This document shows positions 1-8,192 of a DNA stretch of 64,000 nt, one piece after another (positions within the stretch are counted from its first letter, which is position 1; each line of letters begins with the position of its first letter). Position numbers and translations under genes: made by a program. Below the pieces are notes generated by a model. It was not told the origin of the DNA, did no database searches, and saw nothing but the letters and a program-made list of their open reading frames with translations. Where the stretch lies: assembly GCF_001592945.1 (NCBI RefSeq), contig NZ_LRPB01000047.1, forward strand, positions 124,001 to 188,000, written 5' to 3'. Origin of the DNA: Roseivirga seohaensis (GTDB lineage: Bacteria > Bacteroidota > Bacteroidia > Cytophagales > Cyclobacteriaceae).

Positions 1-138
1 TGCAGATTGAAAAATGCATATGAAAAAGTATAAAAATCATCTAAGCTTAGTATAGGCTGTTTAACTATCCTCTATTGGGTATTTATCAAGGAAAACTGAA
101 AAGTCGATCAGAATGGTTTACTATGTATAAGCTCTTAA

Positions 139-990
139 TCATTTTAAATAATCAAGTGTATTTACCATTTCGAATTTAGGGCTTCTCTCAAGTAATTCCC
201 TTAAAAACGAAGCATGAGCCGCTCCCATAAGAATAAAAACCCTGTCATTTTTAGTCATCGGGATTCGGTTGAGGTTTGAGTAAATTCTCAGATTTCTTTG
301 ATAGAATTTAGCGGCTTCGTCTGCACCTTCAAAACCATCTTCAGTACCTACATAGAGCAGATTATCTGCATTGATGTTGATATTGAAATCAAGAACTTTT
401 GGATGGTTATAAAACCTCAATTTTTCTAACAGTGGTAGGTTGTCAAAATTTTTGTCAAGCTCAGCCAATTCCGGAGAATCTTTGAACGGGTTGTTCATAT
501 AGTCTCTATAAGTGGCTGAGTCGATGGTATTGACCATCTGCTCTCCGATCAGGTAATTGTAATCCATATAACTATCGATTCCATACAACTGAGCTACATT
601 ATTGAGTCTAGCTACATCAAAAGCCACCATACTTCTCTCTCCATAATTGGTGTTCAATTGAGATGGATCATTTAAGTATTCCTGATATACCCGATTGATT
701 TCTGCATCATATTGAGGATGGTTTTCTATGCAAATAATGGTGGGTTTAAACTCTGCCAACATTTTAGAAAGGGCACGAATTTCTTCCTGTGTTTTACGGT
801 CCTCTTCGTCAAAATCCACTTTGTTGGCATCTGTGGTATAACCAAAATGGAAGGTGGCCACATTCAGCACTTTGATTTTATCTGAGGTTTCATGTGTTCC
901 TTCGGGCTGTTTTTCAATAGTTTTCTTTTGGTCGCAGCCCATCAGTGCTATAAATAGCAAAGACAATAATAGGGTAGTTGTTTTGTGCAT
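139..990 (-). CDS. DUF5694-family lipoprotein
   Basis: Protein of 283 residues with a lipoprotein signal: hydrophobic stretch followed by LFIALMGC, so Cys19 is the likely lipidated residue. The mature part begins with VLNVATFHFGY and closes with VFILMGAAHASFLRELL. That arrangement is typical of the DUF5694 family, which looks related to the TraB/ChaN-like fold (early His motif and a late GAAH motif). No catalytic activity is established for the family and none is assigned here. It stands alone, reading leftward, with repeat DNA upstream. The family call rests on recalled sequence patterns; the lipoprotein call is seen directly. Confidence 0.7.
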   Translation of the reverse strand: MHKTTTLLLSLLFIALMGCDQKKTIEKQPEGTHETSDKIKVLNVATFHFGYTTDANKVDFDEEDRKTQEEIRALSKMLAEFKPTIICIENHPQYDAEINRVYQEYLNDPSQLNTNYGERSMVAFDVARLNNVAQLYGIDSYMDYNYLIGEQMVNTIDSATYRDYMNNPFKDSPELAELDKNFDNLPLLEKLRFYNHPKVLDFNININADNLLYVGTEDGFEGADEAAKFYQRNLRIYSNLNRIPMTKNDRVFILMGAAHASFLRELLERSPKFEMVNTLDYLK

Positions 991-1128
991 AAAATTCGGG
1001 AATTTGATCTTATCTGAATTTTGCGCGGAAGATGAAGAAAAGTGATTTATGAATCAATCATATGGGGTATTAAAGTTGGGAAGCGTAACAAAACAAAACA
1101 CCAAAGAAGTTGAAGGATGATTTATCTC

Positions 1129-1212
1129 GTCCCTTCAGGACTTTAAAAACGATTGGGTTATGCTTTCCGAAGGGCTTCACCCTTCGTTATATTATTGCGC
1201 CCTTTCAGGGCG
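1129..1212. repeat. Cluster of three small palindromes (REP-like)
   Basis: The 254-base gap 1046-1300 has no gene but carries three short hairpins. GTCC-cttca-GGAC lies at 1129-1141. CGAAGGG-cttca-CCCTTCG lies at 1168-1186 and is perfect. CGCCCT-ttc-AGGGCG lies at 1198-1212 and is perfect. The near-identical loops suggest one composite element rather than three chance palindromes. Similar extragenic palindrome clusters are common in Bacteroidota and are often mobilised by REP-associated (Y1) transposases; no such transposase is in this window. Confidence 0.6.
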
Positions 1213-1300
1213 AATGATTAGCAAAATATGGCTTTTATCGAAACACTATGTCTCTAGGCTTTATGGGTTTGGATTGGAAAGAGGTGAAAGCTCTTGCAAG

Positions 1301-1840
1301 TTAATTGAGCTGGGTTACAATTGAATGGGTGTCCTTGTTTCTGAATTCTATTTGAAATAAATCTGTATCTGCGAAACTCTGTAAATAGTTATTTCTTCCC
1401 TCCCAAAATAGCATTAAGCCAAAATCTTTTCCCGTGATTTCCCCAAGAGTCTTTAGTAGATATGAATTCAAGCTTTTGCTAACTGCTTCGAATTCATCGA
1501 AATCACTTTTTCTGAAATCCCATCTTATCTTAAAGAGTTTTCCCTGATAAAAGAAAAATGTAGTTTTTGAAGCAGGTATCTGATTTATCGTGTTAAGAGT
1601 ATTGCCTCTATAAATGCCTTCGCGTATTTCGTTTTTAATGTTGTTAAGTATGCTATTTCTTAGAGATGAATCTCTTTGATAAATAGCTTCATTACCAGAT
1701 ATATAGTAAAAATTGTTTTCGTATTCAGAAATGTGCTGACCGAGCTTGATAGAATTAAATGAAATGCTATCCACTGCGTTTTGGCTAATCCCTAAGTTTT
1801 GTAAAAGAACTAAAAACGAAATAAGACTGATTAATTTCAT
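1301..1840 (-). CDS. Hypothetical secreted protein
   Basis: Protein of 179 residues that begins with a basic residue and a hydrophobic signal segment ending near LGISQNA, so it is probably exported. The rest contains aromatic, polar beta-strand-like stretches (FFFYQGKLFKIRW, DFGLMLFWEGR) and no motif I recognise. The sense of FYQGKLFKI is compatible with a small stand-alone periplasmic or surface domain. It reads leftward, 129 bases after the next leftward gene, so it may be transcribed with it. Function unknown. Confidence 0.5.
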   Translation of the reverse strand: MKLISLISFLVLLQNLGISQNAVDSISFNSIKLGQHISEYENNFYYISGNEAIYQRDSSLRNSILNNIKNEIREGIYRGNTLNTINQIPASKTTFFFYQGKLFKIRWDFRKSDFDEFEAVSKSLNSYLLKTLGEITGKDFGLMLFWEGRNNYLQSFADTDLFQIEFRNKDTHSIVTQLN

Positions 1841-1969
1841 GAATTTTAGATTGTATTATGAAATCGAAAATTCCATAATTATTGATGAATATACAAGACA
1901 GAATTATTTGGAGCTCGTATTAGCGAGTGATATAGAAGAGGATGAAGAAACATGGAATCGGTTAGTTTC

Positions 1970-2437
1970 TTAAGCGGTCATCAATTCACGAACCTTGCTT
2001 AATATTCTTTCTAATTCTATTTTATAAATGTTCACATCAAGACTATCAGATGCTTCATCTTTAAAGGTCATCTCTATTCCGTAGTCTAATCCTTGTAACG
2101 ATTTTCTATAATAGAATGCCAGAAACGAGGAGTCATATGATCTACCTCTGATTGAAGTAAGTTCGCTAATTTTGAATTTTCTGGTTTTGGATAGTTGGGG
2201 TAGGATTGAGGTGTTTAGAAAATAGAAATATTCTCGATCCACAGCAATATCTGCTTTTCGTGCTAATACAGTGGCTAGTAAAATAATGATTGTCAAGATG
2301 TACCGAATGTATTCATATGGCGCTTCAAACTCCCATATGAACAATTGAATGATCAGAATTAATGCAATGAATGCTCTACCAAACCAAACACTTGGTTTTG
2401 AAAAGTTATTCGTTCTATCTAAAAAGTGGTGGTTCAA
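1970..2437 (-). CDS. Hypothetical two-TM membrane protein (PH-like tail)
   Basis: Protein of 155 residues. Two hydrophobic segments (about residues 19-37 and 43-60) form a membrane hairpin. They are followed by a soluble region with ISELTSIRGRSYDSSFLAFYYR and ALternating strands, then a C-terminal helix KIELERILSKVRELM. Strand-rich domain plus terminal helix after two TM segments resembles the bacterial PH-domain layout, but no signature proves it. It sits 19 bases downstream of another small membrane protein on the same strand, so the two are probably co-transcribed. Function unknown. Confidence 0.5.
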   Translation of the reverse strand: MNHHFLDRTNNFSKPSVWFGRAFIALILIIQLFIWEFEAPYEYIRYILTIIILLATVLARKADIAVDREYFYFLNTSILPQLSKTRKFKISELTSIRGRSYDSSFLAFYYRKSLQGLDYGIEMTFKDEASDSLDVNIYKIELERILSKVRELMTA

Positions 2438-2456
2438 GTTTAGTGTTTATTTAAAT

Positions 2457-2972
2457 TTAACGCTGATGGCTAGGCTTTAACTCATCAACTAAATATTTCT
2501 TGATTAGGCCAGAAGTCTTTAAATTAATAACCAATGGAACAGTACACATTAATCCAAGTAGGAGCATCCCCATTAAGGCTCTTGGAATAAGGTATTGTAA
2601 TTCATTATTTTCTTGGATGACAATACTTTGCAAAACCCCATATGCCATTGCTGCGGTTATTGAAAGAAAAATAGCTCTTCCAATTGAATTCATTTTTGAA
2701 TTGATCTTTATTTCAGTCCCTTGACTTAAAGGATTTAATTTTCCTCTAACTACTGGGTAGAAAACACCTGTTAAACCTAGTCTGCCTTGTTCATGTATCC
2801 ACAACTTGAAAGAATCATTTTTTATATTTCCGGAAACCATCTCTTCATTTTTGAACAACATTGTCTGTCTAAAATGTGTAAGAAAGTTATCTTCGGCTTC
2901 AACTTCAATCATCAAACGGAGTTGCGATTTCAATTCCTTTAAATCATAATGGGTAAAGAACTTCTTCCTCAT
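2457..2972 (-). CDS. Hypothetical two-TM membrane protein
   Basis: Protein of 171 residues. The N-terminal 95 residues are soluble, with GLTGVFYPVVRGKL and GTEIKINSKMN. Two hydrophobic segments follow (about residues 98-116 and 128-149), ending in a charged tail. The layout of a soluble strand-rich part with a GTxI turn just before a membrane hairpin recurs in uncharacterised Bacteroidota proteins, but I know no function. It is first of a likely two-gene unit with the protein ending at 1970. Confidence 0.5.
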   Translation of the reverse strand: MRKKFFTHYDLKELKSQLRLMIEVEAEDNFLTHFRQTMLFKNEEMVSGNIKNDSFKLWIHEQGRLGLTGVFYPVVRGKLNPLSQGTEIKINSKMNSIGRAIFLSITAAMAYGVLQSIVIQENNELQYLIPRALMGMLLLGLMCTVPLVINLKTSGLIKKYLVDELKPSHQR

Positions 2973-3027
2973 AAACTAGTTCGACCTAATAACTGATAAC
3001 TGATAACTAATCTCTCTTAACCAATAA

Positions 3028-6000
3028 CTACCTCCCCCCAGTCTTCTCAATCGTCAAAGTTCTATTCTTCTTCTCAAGGGCTTTATTGAATTTCTCGATA
3101 TCGTTTTCCTTGATTTGCTCGAACTGCTTTACAGCATTTTGCAAGCGTTCATTCAAAATTTCAGAAACTTCTCCTTGTTGGTTGGTAGGTCGGAAGTCGA
3201 TGCCGCTGCCATTAATGTCGCTGGCTAAGGCACTTAAACGGCCATAAAGTTTCATCGGAGAACGGAAGGCATCTTCACGTGCTCCTGTTAAATGGATGTC
3301 GTATAGCTTGCTGGCAATCTCTTCCGCAATGGCTTTTAAGCGAATGGCCTCTTTCTGAATTTTCTTATCGCTTTCTTCAGCAATAATGGCCTCTAGTTCG
3401 CTACGCAAAATCTCCACTGCATTGATACTGCTGACTGCTATGTTCATGGCATCACGCAGTTGTAAAGAAAAGTCCACTTGAGCTTGAATATCGGCAATAG
3501 TGCCTTCCGAGTGAGGGTCTTTCAATACGTTGAATTCTTGCGTGATTTCTTTCTGTAGGTTATCATTATTGTCCATCAATTTAAGCACCGCTTTGTATTT
3601 ACCGGGCACTACTCTTGGGCCTAACTGACCAGCATTCAAGTCCAAATCCCAAGTGGTGAGCGGACGCCAGCCTTCACCATTTAATTGCACCCAAGGGCGA
3701 CCAGGAGGCTGTGTTCTCAGCCGTGGACGGTAAGTAGATTCGTACCTGAGGTTCCAAACCATGCGGTTTACACCAGCATTAGTCGAAGCGGGCAAAGTGC
3801 GTATCACATCACCATCCATCGACTGAATTTCTACCGTTAACTTTCCTTGATGTTTCTCTGGTAAATAGTAATTGATGATTGCTCCATCAGGAGGATTTTG
3901 CCCCGAGTTATTGCTTGGTCCATCAGTTTTAATGCTTTCTCTTGAGTTGAAACGGTAAGTATCGCGCATTTCAAAAATCTGTGGTTCATTGCCCAATTTG
4001 TCTGCATTGCGGATAGCCCCTAAATCATCTAAAATGTAATAACCACGGCCATAAGTACCCACTACCAAATCGTCAAAACGTTCTTGTACTTCCATCCAAT
4101 ACACCGGTGCAGGAGGTAGGTTGTTTCTTAATCTGGCCCATGTTTTTCCATCGTTATGGCTGATGTAAATCCCCTTGTCGATGCCCGCGTAAAGCATTCC
4201 TTCTTTTTTAGGGTCTTCCTTCACTACATGCACAAAGCTCGATTCTGACTTTGGAATTCCATCCGATATTTTCGTCCAAGTCTTTCCATAATCGGCTGTT
4301 TTATAAATGTAGGGGTCGAAATCGCCCATTTGGTGAAGATCAACCGAAATGTAAGCTGTACCAGCCTTATATTTGGATGGATGAATATTGGCAATGGTGC
4401 CCCAAGCGGGCAAGCCTTTGATATTGGCGGTAAGGTTCGTCCAGTTCTTACCGGCATCACGGGTCAATTGCACTTGGCCGTCATTCGTTCCTACCCAAAT
4501 TAAACCTGCCTCTAAAGGCGATTCTTCAATTGCAAATAGGGTGGAACCGTCAAAAGTCATGAGGTTGTCAATGGCCACTCCACCAGAACTCTCTTGATGG
4601 CTTTTATCATTCAATGTCAAATCCGGACTGATGATTTGCCAGCTCTGACCACCATCGTCAGATTGGTGTACAAACTGACTTCCCACATAAACCCTGTGCT
4701 TTACGTGGGTTGAAAAACTCAAAGGGAAATTCCAATGCCAGCGGTATTTCATGTCTTTTGGTGCCCAGCCATAACCTGCTTCTGGCCAAACCCGCACTTC
4801 TCTGGAGTAGCCAGTGCGTAAATCATGCCTTTCCAAACCACCGTCATAACAACCCGACCAAACAATATTATTATCATTCGGATCTGGCTTAGCGAAGCCA
4901 CTTTCGCAACCTCCCACACCTTTCCATAATCCCAAAGGAATGTAGCCTTGTAGTGAATTGCTCGGCCCCATGTAGGACCAGCCATCTTGTCTGTTTCCGA
5001 ATACATTGTAAGGAATTTGTTCATCTACAGAAACGTGATACATCTGTGCAATCGGTAATACCACACGTTGGAATGAGCGGCCATGGTCTAAAGTGATACT
5101 TGCACCACCATCGTGAGCCACCATCATTCTATCTGGGTTGGTTGGGTCAATCCACATGTCGTGATTGTCACCACCACCGCTCGGAGGTCTTCTTTCTCTT
5201 GTCTTTCCACCATCTAGTGATTGCACAAAACGCACACTCAGCGAGTAAACTTCATCTGGATTTCCAGTGCCCACTGCAATACGGGTATAATAAGGCGCTC
5301 GCTCGTTCCAGTCATGGTCTTGACTCATCAAAGCCCATGTTTCGCCTTTGTTATCCGATCTCCAAAGCTCTGGGCTGTTGATTTCAAATAGGGCGTAAAC
5401 CACATTTGGATTGCTATAAGAAACGGCAACTGCGGTTTTCCCCACAGGTCTTTTTTCTCCTTCAGGAAGACCTTTTAAGTTCATCGGCTCCCAGGTGTCA
5501 CCACCATCCATTGAGCGGTAAATTCCACCGCCTTGGCCACCACTGTTCAAACCCCATGAGTTAATATGCACCGACCACATGGCGGCATACAGAATATTTG
5601 GATTCTTGGGGTCGATGGCTAAGTCAGATGCGCCTGTGTTTTCATCAATGAAAAGAATACGTTCCCAAGTGTTGCCACCGTTTTTACTGCGGTAAATGCC
5701 ACGCTCTTGTTGTGGGCCGTAGGTATGCCCTAAAGATGCGGCATAAATGACGTTGGCATTGGTGGGGTGAACAATCACTCGACCGATACGGCCAGTTTTT
5801 TCTAAGCCTTTATGCTCCCAAGTTTTCCCAGCATCTGGTGAAAAGTAAATACCATTGCCCATAGCATGAGCTGGGCGAATGATGAAAGTCTCACCTGTTC
5901 CTACCCAAACTTGCTTGGGGTCGGTAGGGGCTAAGGCTACAGAACCGATGGATGAAATGTCTTGGTCATCGAAGATTGGTCTCCAGTTAAGCCCGCCATT

Positions 6001-6210
6001 CTCGGTTTTCCATAGTCCGCCAGAAGCGGCACCAATGTAATTGACCATTGGATTGCCCGGTTCGCCCGCGATGGCGATTGCTCGGTTGCCTTCTGGGCCA
6101 ATAAAGCGAAAGCGTTGTGATCCGAATTGGTCATCTAGGCTGGCTTGAGCTGAAATAAATAGCGGAGCGATAAAAAGTAAGGCTAAGAGAATGAATTTGT
6201 TGGTACGCAT
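3028..6210 (-). CDS. Secreted BNR/sortilin (VPS10)-type beta-propeller protein
   Basis: Protein of 1060 residues with a clear signal peptide (hydrophobic core then FISAQA). Residues about 30-750 carry repeated Asp-box style blades: GLWKTENGGLNW, GIYFSPDAGKTW, GIYRSKNGGNTW, GIYRSMDGGDTW, LWRSDNKGETW, IYKTADYGKTW and IYISHNDGKTW. These SxDxGxTW repeats are the hallmark of BNR/sortilin propellers, here probably two propellers. A C-terminal region (about 800-950) contains strand-rich FlgD-like sequence, then a helical, Glu/Lys-rich tail. Such proteins are often annotated as glycosyl hydrolases, but no hydrolytic residues can be assigned, so binding or an unknown enzymatic role is equally possible. 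It is a single gene with a repeat-rich upstream region. Confidence 0.8.
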   Translation of the reverse strand: MRTNKFILLALLFIAPLFISAQASLDDQFGSQRFRFIGPEGNRAIAIAGEPGNPMVNYIGAASGGLWKTENGGLNWRPIFDDQDISSIGSVALAPTDPKQVWVGTGETFIIRPAHAMGNGIYFSPDAGKTWEHKGLEKTGRIGRVIVHPTNANVIYAASLGHTYGPQQERGIYRSKNGGNTWERILFIDENTGASDLAIDPKNPNILYAAMWSVHINSWGLNSGGQGGGIYRSMDGGDTWEPMNLKGLPEGEKRPVGKTAVAVSYSNPNVVYALFEINSPELWRSDNKGETWALMSQDHDWNERAPYYTRIAVGTGNPDEVYSLSVRFVQSLDGGKTRERRPPSGGGDNHDMWIDPTNPDRMMVAHDGGASITLDHGRSFQRVVLPIAQMYHVSVDEQIPYNVFGNRQDGWSYMGPSNSLQGYIPLGLWKGVGGCESGFAKPDPNDNNIVWSGCYDGGLERHDLRTGYSREVRVWPEAGYGWAPKDMKYRWHWNFPLSFSTHVKHRVYVGSQFVHQSDDGGQSWQIISPDLTLNDKSHQESSGGVAIDNLMTFDGSTLFAIEESPLEAGLIWVGTNDGQVQLTRDAGKNWTNLTANIKGLPAWGTIANIHPSKYKAGTAYISVDLHQMGDFDPYIYKTADYGKTWTKISDGIPKSESSFVHVVKEDPKKEGMLYAGIDKGIYISHNDGKTWARLRNNLPPAPVYWMEVQERFDDLVVGTYGRGYYILDDLGAIRNADKLGNEPQIFEMRDTYRFNSRESIKTDGPSNNSGQNPPDGAIINYYLPEKHQGKLTVEIQSMDGDVIRTLPASTNAGVNRMVWNLRYESTYRPRLRTQPPGRPWVQLNGEGWRPLTTWDLDLNAGQLGPRVVPGKYKAVLKLMDNNDNLQKEITQEFNVLKDPHSEGTIADIQAQVDFSLQLRDAMNIAVSSINAVEILRSELEAIIAEESDKKIQKEAIRLKAIAEEIASKLYDIHLTGAREDAFRSPMKLYGRLSALASDINGSGIDFRPTNQQGEVSEILNERLQNAVKQFEQIKENDIEKFNKALEKKNRTLTIEKTGGR

Positions 6211-6486
6211 AGTTGTGGTTGTTTCTTCAGCAAAAGATAGAAAATATTATTAGGATGAACTGCTTAAAGTTTACTGGTGGGAGATTTGGTACTTGAAACT
6301 CTTTAATATTAAATAATCAACATGTGTAAATATGTATAAATGAAATTATTGTAATAATTAGTTTTAAATAATAAGCGCAGAAGTTTACTATTTAAGTCAC
6401 CTCGTAGAGGTCTTTTTCAGCAACCCAAGATGGTTTGATTTTACCGCAAAGCACACAAAGAAGCGCGAAGGAATGGGGGTACGTCA

Positions 6487-6575
6487 TTGCGAACCTGCTG
6501 ATGCTATTCGGAGTTGAGGTATATACGTGAAGCAATCTCAATTTCAAATTAAGTAAGCTGCTTGCTAGAGACTGC
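6487..6575. repeat. Direct repeat, copy 1
   Basis: First of two nearly identical copies of an 86-89 base sequence (second at 6742-6827). Both contain the core GTGAAGCAATCT, then AATTTCAAATTAAGTAAGC and TGCTTGCTAGAGACTGC. The 734-base gap 6211-6944 between the propeller gene and the YciI-like gene holds these copies, scattered CGTCATTGCGA-type pieces that recur in other gaps of this window, and no convincing open reading frame. Confidence 0.8.
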
Positions 6576-6741
6576 TTCGTTACAGTCCATTGCTATTGCA
6601 TGGGCTGTGCCTCGCAGTGACACTCCGATTGGGCGTTTGCGGTGGTTTTGATTCAGGAATAAAGTGTGATTGAGACTGTTATTAACCGAACATACCTGCG
6701 TTACCCGTCATTGCTCCTTCGCTGTAGCTTCAGCGCAAGCG

Positions 6742-6827
6742 TTGCGAACCTGCTGATGCTATTTGAGGTATATTTTACGTGAAGCAATCTTAATTTCAAA
6801 TTAAGTAAGCTGCTTGCTAGAGACTGC
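6742..6827. repeat. Direct repeat, copy 2
   Basis: Second copy of the element at 6487-6575, with a small deletion and a few substitutions near its left end and then near-identity to the end. It ends about 118 bases upstream of the start codon of the YciI-like gene. The pair looks like a duplicated extragenic element rather than regulatory DNA. Confidence 0.8.
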
Positions 6828-6944
6828 AAGAGCGAAGCGATCTATCGGCCTACTTTTCGCATCATAGTTTTTTAAAAAAAATTACCTTTGATATCTTGAA
6901 CAGTATGAACAGCTATAAATAAGCACTTATATTAGAAGGTATTT

Positions 6945-7658
6945 ATGAAACACACTATGACACGTATTTTATTTTCAGCCTTTCTTTTTTCCTTGTCATT
7001 CTTGCTCTCAGCGCAATATGGAAATGGGCGATACACTTTCGTTTTTCTGAATACTAACCCGAACAAAGCTGAAATATCTAAGGCTGCTGTAGACTCTTTA
7101 CAAACTGGGCATATGAATAATATCAACCGCTTGGTTAAGGAGAGGAAGATGATTGCGGCTGGACCTTTTTTTACGGGCGGGGGTGTTTTCTTATTTGATA
7201 CTAATGTGGAAGAAACAAAAGCCATTCTCAATTCAGACCCTGCCATTGCTGCCGATCGCTATATTTTGGAGGTTTTCGCTGTTGACCCAATTCCGCACAA
7301 TGCTGTAAATAAAACACTCTGTACACTTTGGGATAAAAATGAAGCCGATGTAGAAATGGCAATGAACTATTATTTTGTTCGGTACAAACCTAATAAGGAA
7401 AATGAAGACATTGCTGCTGTTAAAACCAACCGTTTCACTGAAAATTTAATCAAATCCGTTTCCAAGAAAAATGGGCAGAATACCATCATAGGCGCTTTAA
7501 ATCTCAATGATAATGAAGGCCAATTGATTTTTTATCAGTCTGATATTGAAGGAGGAATGGAAGCTGATTTTGCCGCCCATGAGCTGGTGAAAAAGGGTTT
7601 AATGACTTATGAGCACAGTCAGATTTATTTCCCTAAAGGTGTGTTTTGTGAAAATTGA
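6945..7658 (+). CDS. YciI-like domain protein, secreted
   Basis: Protein of 237 residues with a signal peptide (FSAFLFSLSFLLSAQ). Residues about 25-115 resemble a YCII domain: YTFVFLNTNP, GHMNNINRLVKERKMIAAGPFF and DPAIAADRYILEVFAVD. YciI proteins are small alpha-beta barrels with a conserved His-Asp pair; here the His is in GHMNN and the Asp in NSDPAIAADR. Residues 120-237 look like a second, diverged copy (MNYYFVRYKPNK, YEHSQIYFPKG). Function is unknown. The start could also be the Met five codons in. It ends 51 bases before the ilv leader, so read-through into the ilv leader is possible. Confidence 0.6.
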   Translation: MKHTMTRILFSAFLFSLSFLLSAQYGNGRYTFVFLNTNPNKAEISKAAVDSLQTGHMNNINRLVKERKMIAAGPFFTGGGVFLFDTNVEETKAILNSDPAIAADRYILEVFAVDPIPHNAVNKTLCTLWDKNEADVEMAMNYYFVRYKPNKENEDIAAVKTNRFTENLIKSVSKKNGQNTIIGALNLNDNEGQLIFYQSDIEGGMEADFAAHELVKKGLMTYEHSQIYFPKGVFCEN

Positions 7659-7709
7659 ATTTAAAAATTCTTTGATTAGAAAAACAATCTACTTTCCTTT
7701 GGGTCAACA

Positions 7710-7763
7710 ATGAGAACAAACACTATTATTATCACCCAAATTATTACTGTCGTGAAAACATGA
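7710..7763 (+). CDS. ilv leader peptide 1
   Basis: Short reading frame ATG to TGA encoding MRTNTIIITQIITVVKT. Twelve of its 17 residues are Thr (5), Ile (5) or Val (2), with runs of three and two Ile codons and a Val pair. It lies 33 bases before a strong terminator and upstream of ilvE, as expected for an attenuation leader. Threonine is not a product of the operon but is the precursor of isoleucine, so the peptide may sense both supplies. Confidence 0.85.
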   Translation: MRTNTIIITQIITVVKT

Positions 7764-7795
7764 TGGGAGGGGATGGTGTAGTTTAAAATATCGAG

Positions 7796-7824
7796 AGCCT
7801 TTCCCAACCGGAAAGGCTTTTTTT
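7796..7824 (+). terminator. Attenuator 1 terminator
   Basis: Perfect nine-pair stem AGCCTTTCC / GGAAAGGCT (7796-7804 and 7810-7818) with the loop CAACC and a run of seven T (7818-7824). It is an intrinsic terminator in front of, rather than behind, the ilv genes. A further small hairpin TCCTGAA-cttgt-TTCAGGA at 7841-7859 lies between the two attenuators. Confidence 0.9.
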
Positions 7825-7888
7825 ATGTCCTCAAGTGTCTTCCTGAACTTGTTTCAGGATATGTTAGAATTTAAAGAATTAAGATTAG

Positions 7889-7945
7889 ATGTTAAAGTAC
7901 ACAGCCATTATTACAGTAGTCATTATTACCACCCAGACGGGGTGA
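7889..7945 (+). CDS. ilv leader peptide 2
   Basis: Short reading frame ATG to TGA encoding MLKYTAIITVVIITTQTG. Eleven of its 18 residues are Thr (5), Ile (4) or Val (2), arranged as Ile-Ile-Thr-Val-Val-Ile-Ile-Thr-Thr. The order resembles leader 1 without being an exact copy. Its stop codon lies inside the antiterminator sequence GGGTGAAA, which ties translation of this peptide directly to the RNA switch. Confidence 0.85.
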   Translation: MLKYTAIITVVIITTQTG

Positions 7946-7973
7946 AATAGGATACTATTGTCAATGCATTAGA

Positions 7974-8005
7974 AGCCTTTTTCACCCAGTGAGAAAGGCT
8001 TTTTT
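7974..8005 (+). terminator. Attenuator 2 terminator
   Basis: Twelve-base arms AGCCTTTTTCAC / GTGAGAAAGGCT (7974-7985 and 7989-8000) with one mismatch, a three-base loop and a run of six T (8000-8005). It shares the AGCCTTT/AAAGGCT base with terminator 1, which suggests the two units arose by duplication. Confidence 0.9.
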
Positions 8006-8192
8006 AATGTCCAAATGTCAAAATCAGTTGCTAAAAACGGTCAGAAAGAAGGATGTTGAAGTTGTAAGCTGAATTAATGTAAAGTATTGATTTACAGTAT
8101 TTATCAAAAACAAAGAGAGTGCATTGAGATTGTAGAAGCAGAGAAATTCATAATCAAAGTAAAAAATAGCCAAGATAATTTTAAACCATAAA

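Larger units (their letters stand above)
7692..7824 (+). promoter_or_regulatory. Transcription attenuator 1 of the ilv operon
   Basis: The unit comprises a leader peptide (7710-7763), an antiterminator segment just after its stop codon, and a terminator. The segment TGGGAGGGG at 7764-7772 pairs with CCTTTCCCA at 7798-7806 (nine pairs, two of them G-U). This pairing uses the left arm of the terminator stem, so the two structures exclude each other. A ribosome stalled on the leader's Thr/Ile/Val codons would leave 7764-7772 free and favour read-through, while one that reaches the stop codon would cover it and allow termination. This is deduced from the sequence by analogy with enteric ilv and thr attenuators. 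Confidence 0.85.
7889..8005 (+). promoter_or_regulatory. Transcription attenuator 2 of the ilv operon
   Basis: GGGTGAAA at 7940-7947, which spans the leader stop codon, is exactly complementary to TTTCACCC at 7980-7987. The latter is the upper left arm and loop of the following terminator, so the pairings compete. A ribosome held on the Ile/Val codons leaves GGGTGAAA free to block the terminator. A ribosome sitting at the stop codon masks it and termination follows. The remaining 187 bases to ilvE contain no further gene. Confidence 0.87.

Noticed and set aside
1839-1973. 44-codon plus-strand frame (MNFRLYYEIENSIIIDEY...) between two leftward genes
   Set aside because: The translation looks protein-like, but it is short, overlaps the start codon of one neighbour and the end of another, and matches no family I know. 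It may be the remains of a gene, but support is too thin for a feature.
7861-7950. Alternative His/Tyr-rich frame (VHSHYYSSHYYHPDGVK) overlapping leader 2
   Set aside because: It is the +1 shift of the Ile/Thr/Val frame, because ATT-ATT reads TAT-TAC when shifted. The same shift in leader 1 has no start codon, and the antiterminator is centred on the stop codon of the Ile frame. His/Tyr would not fit an ilv operon.
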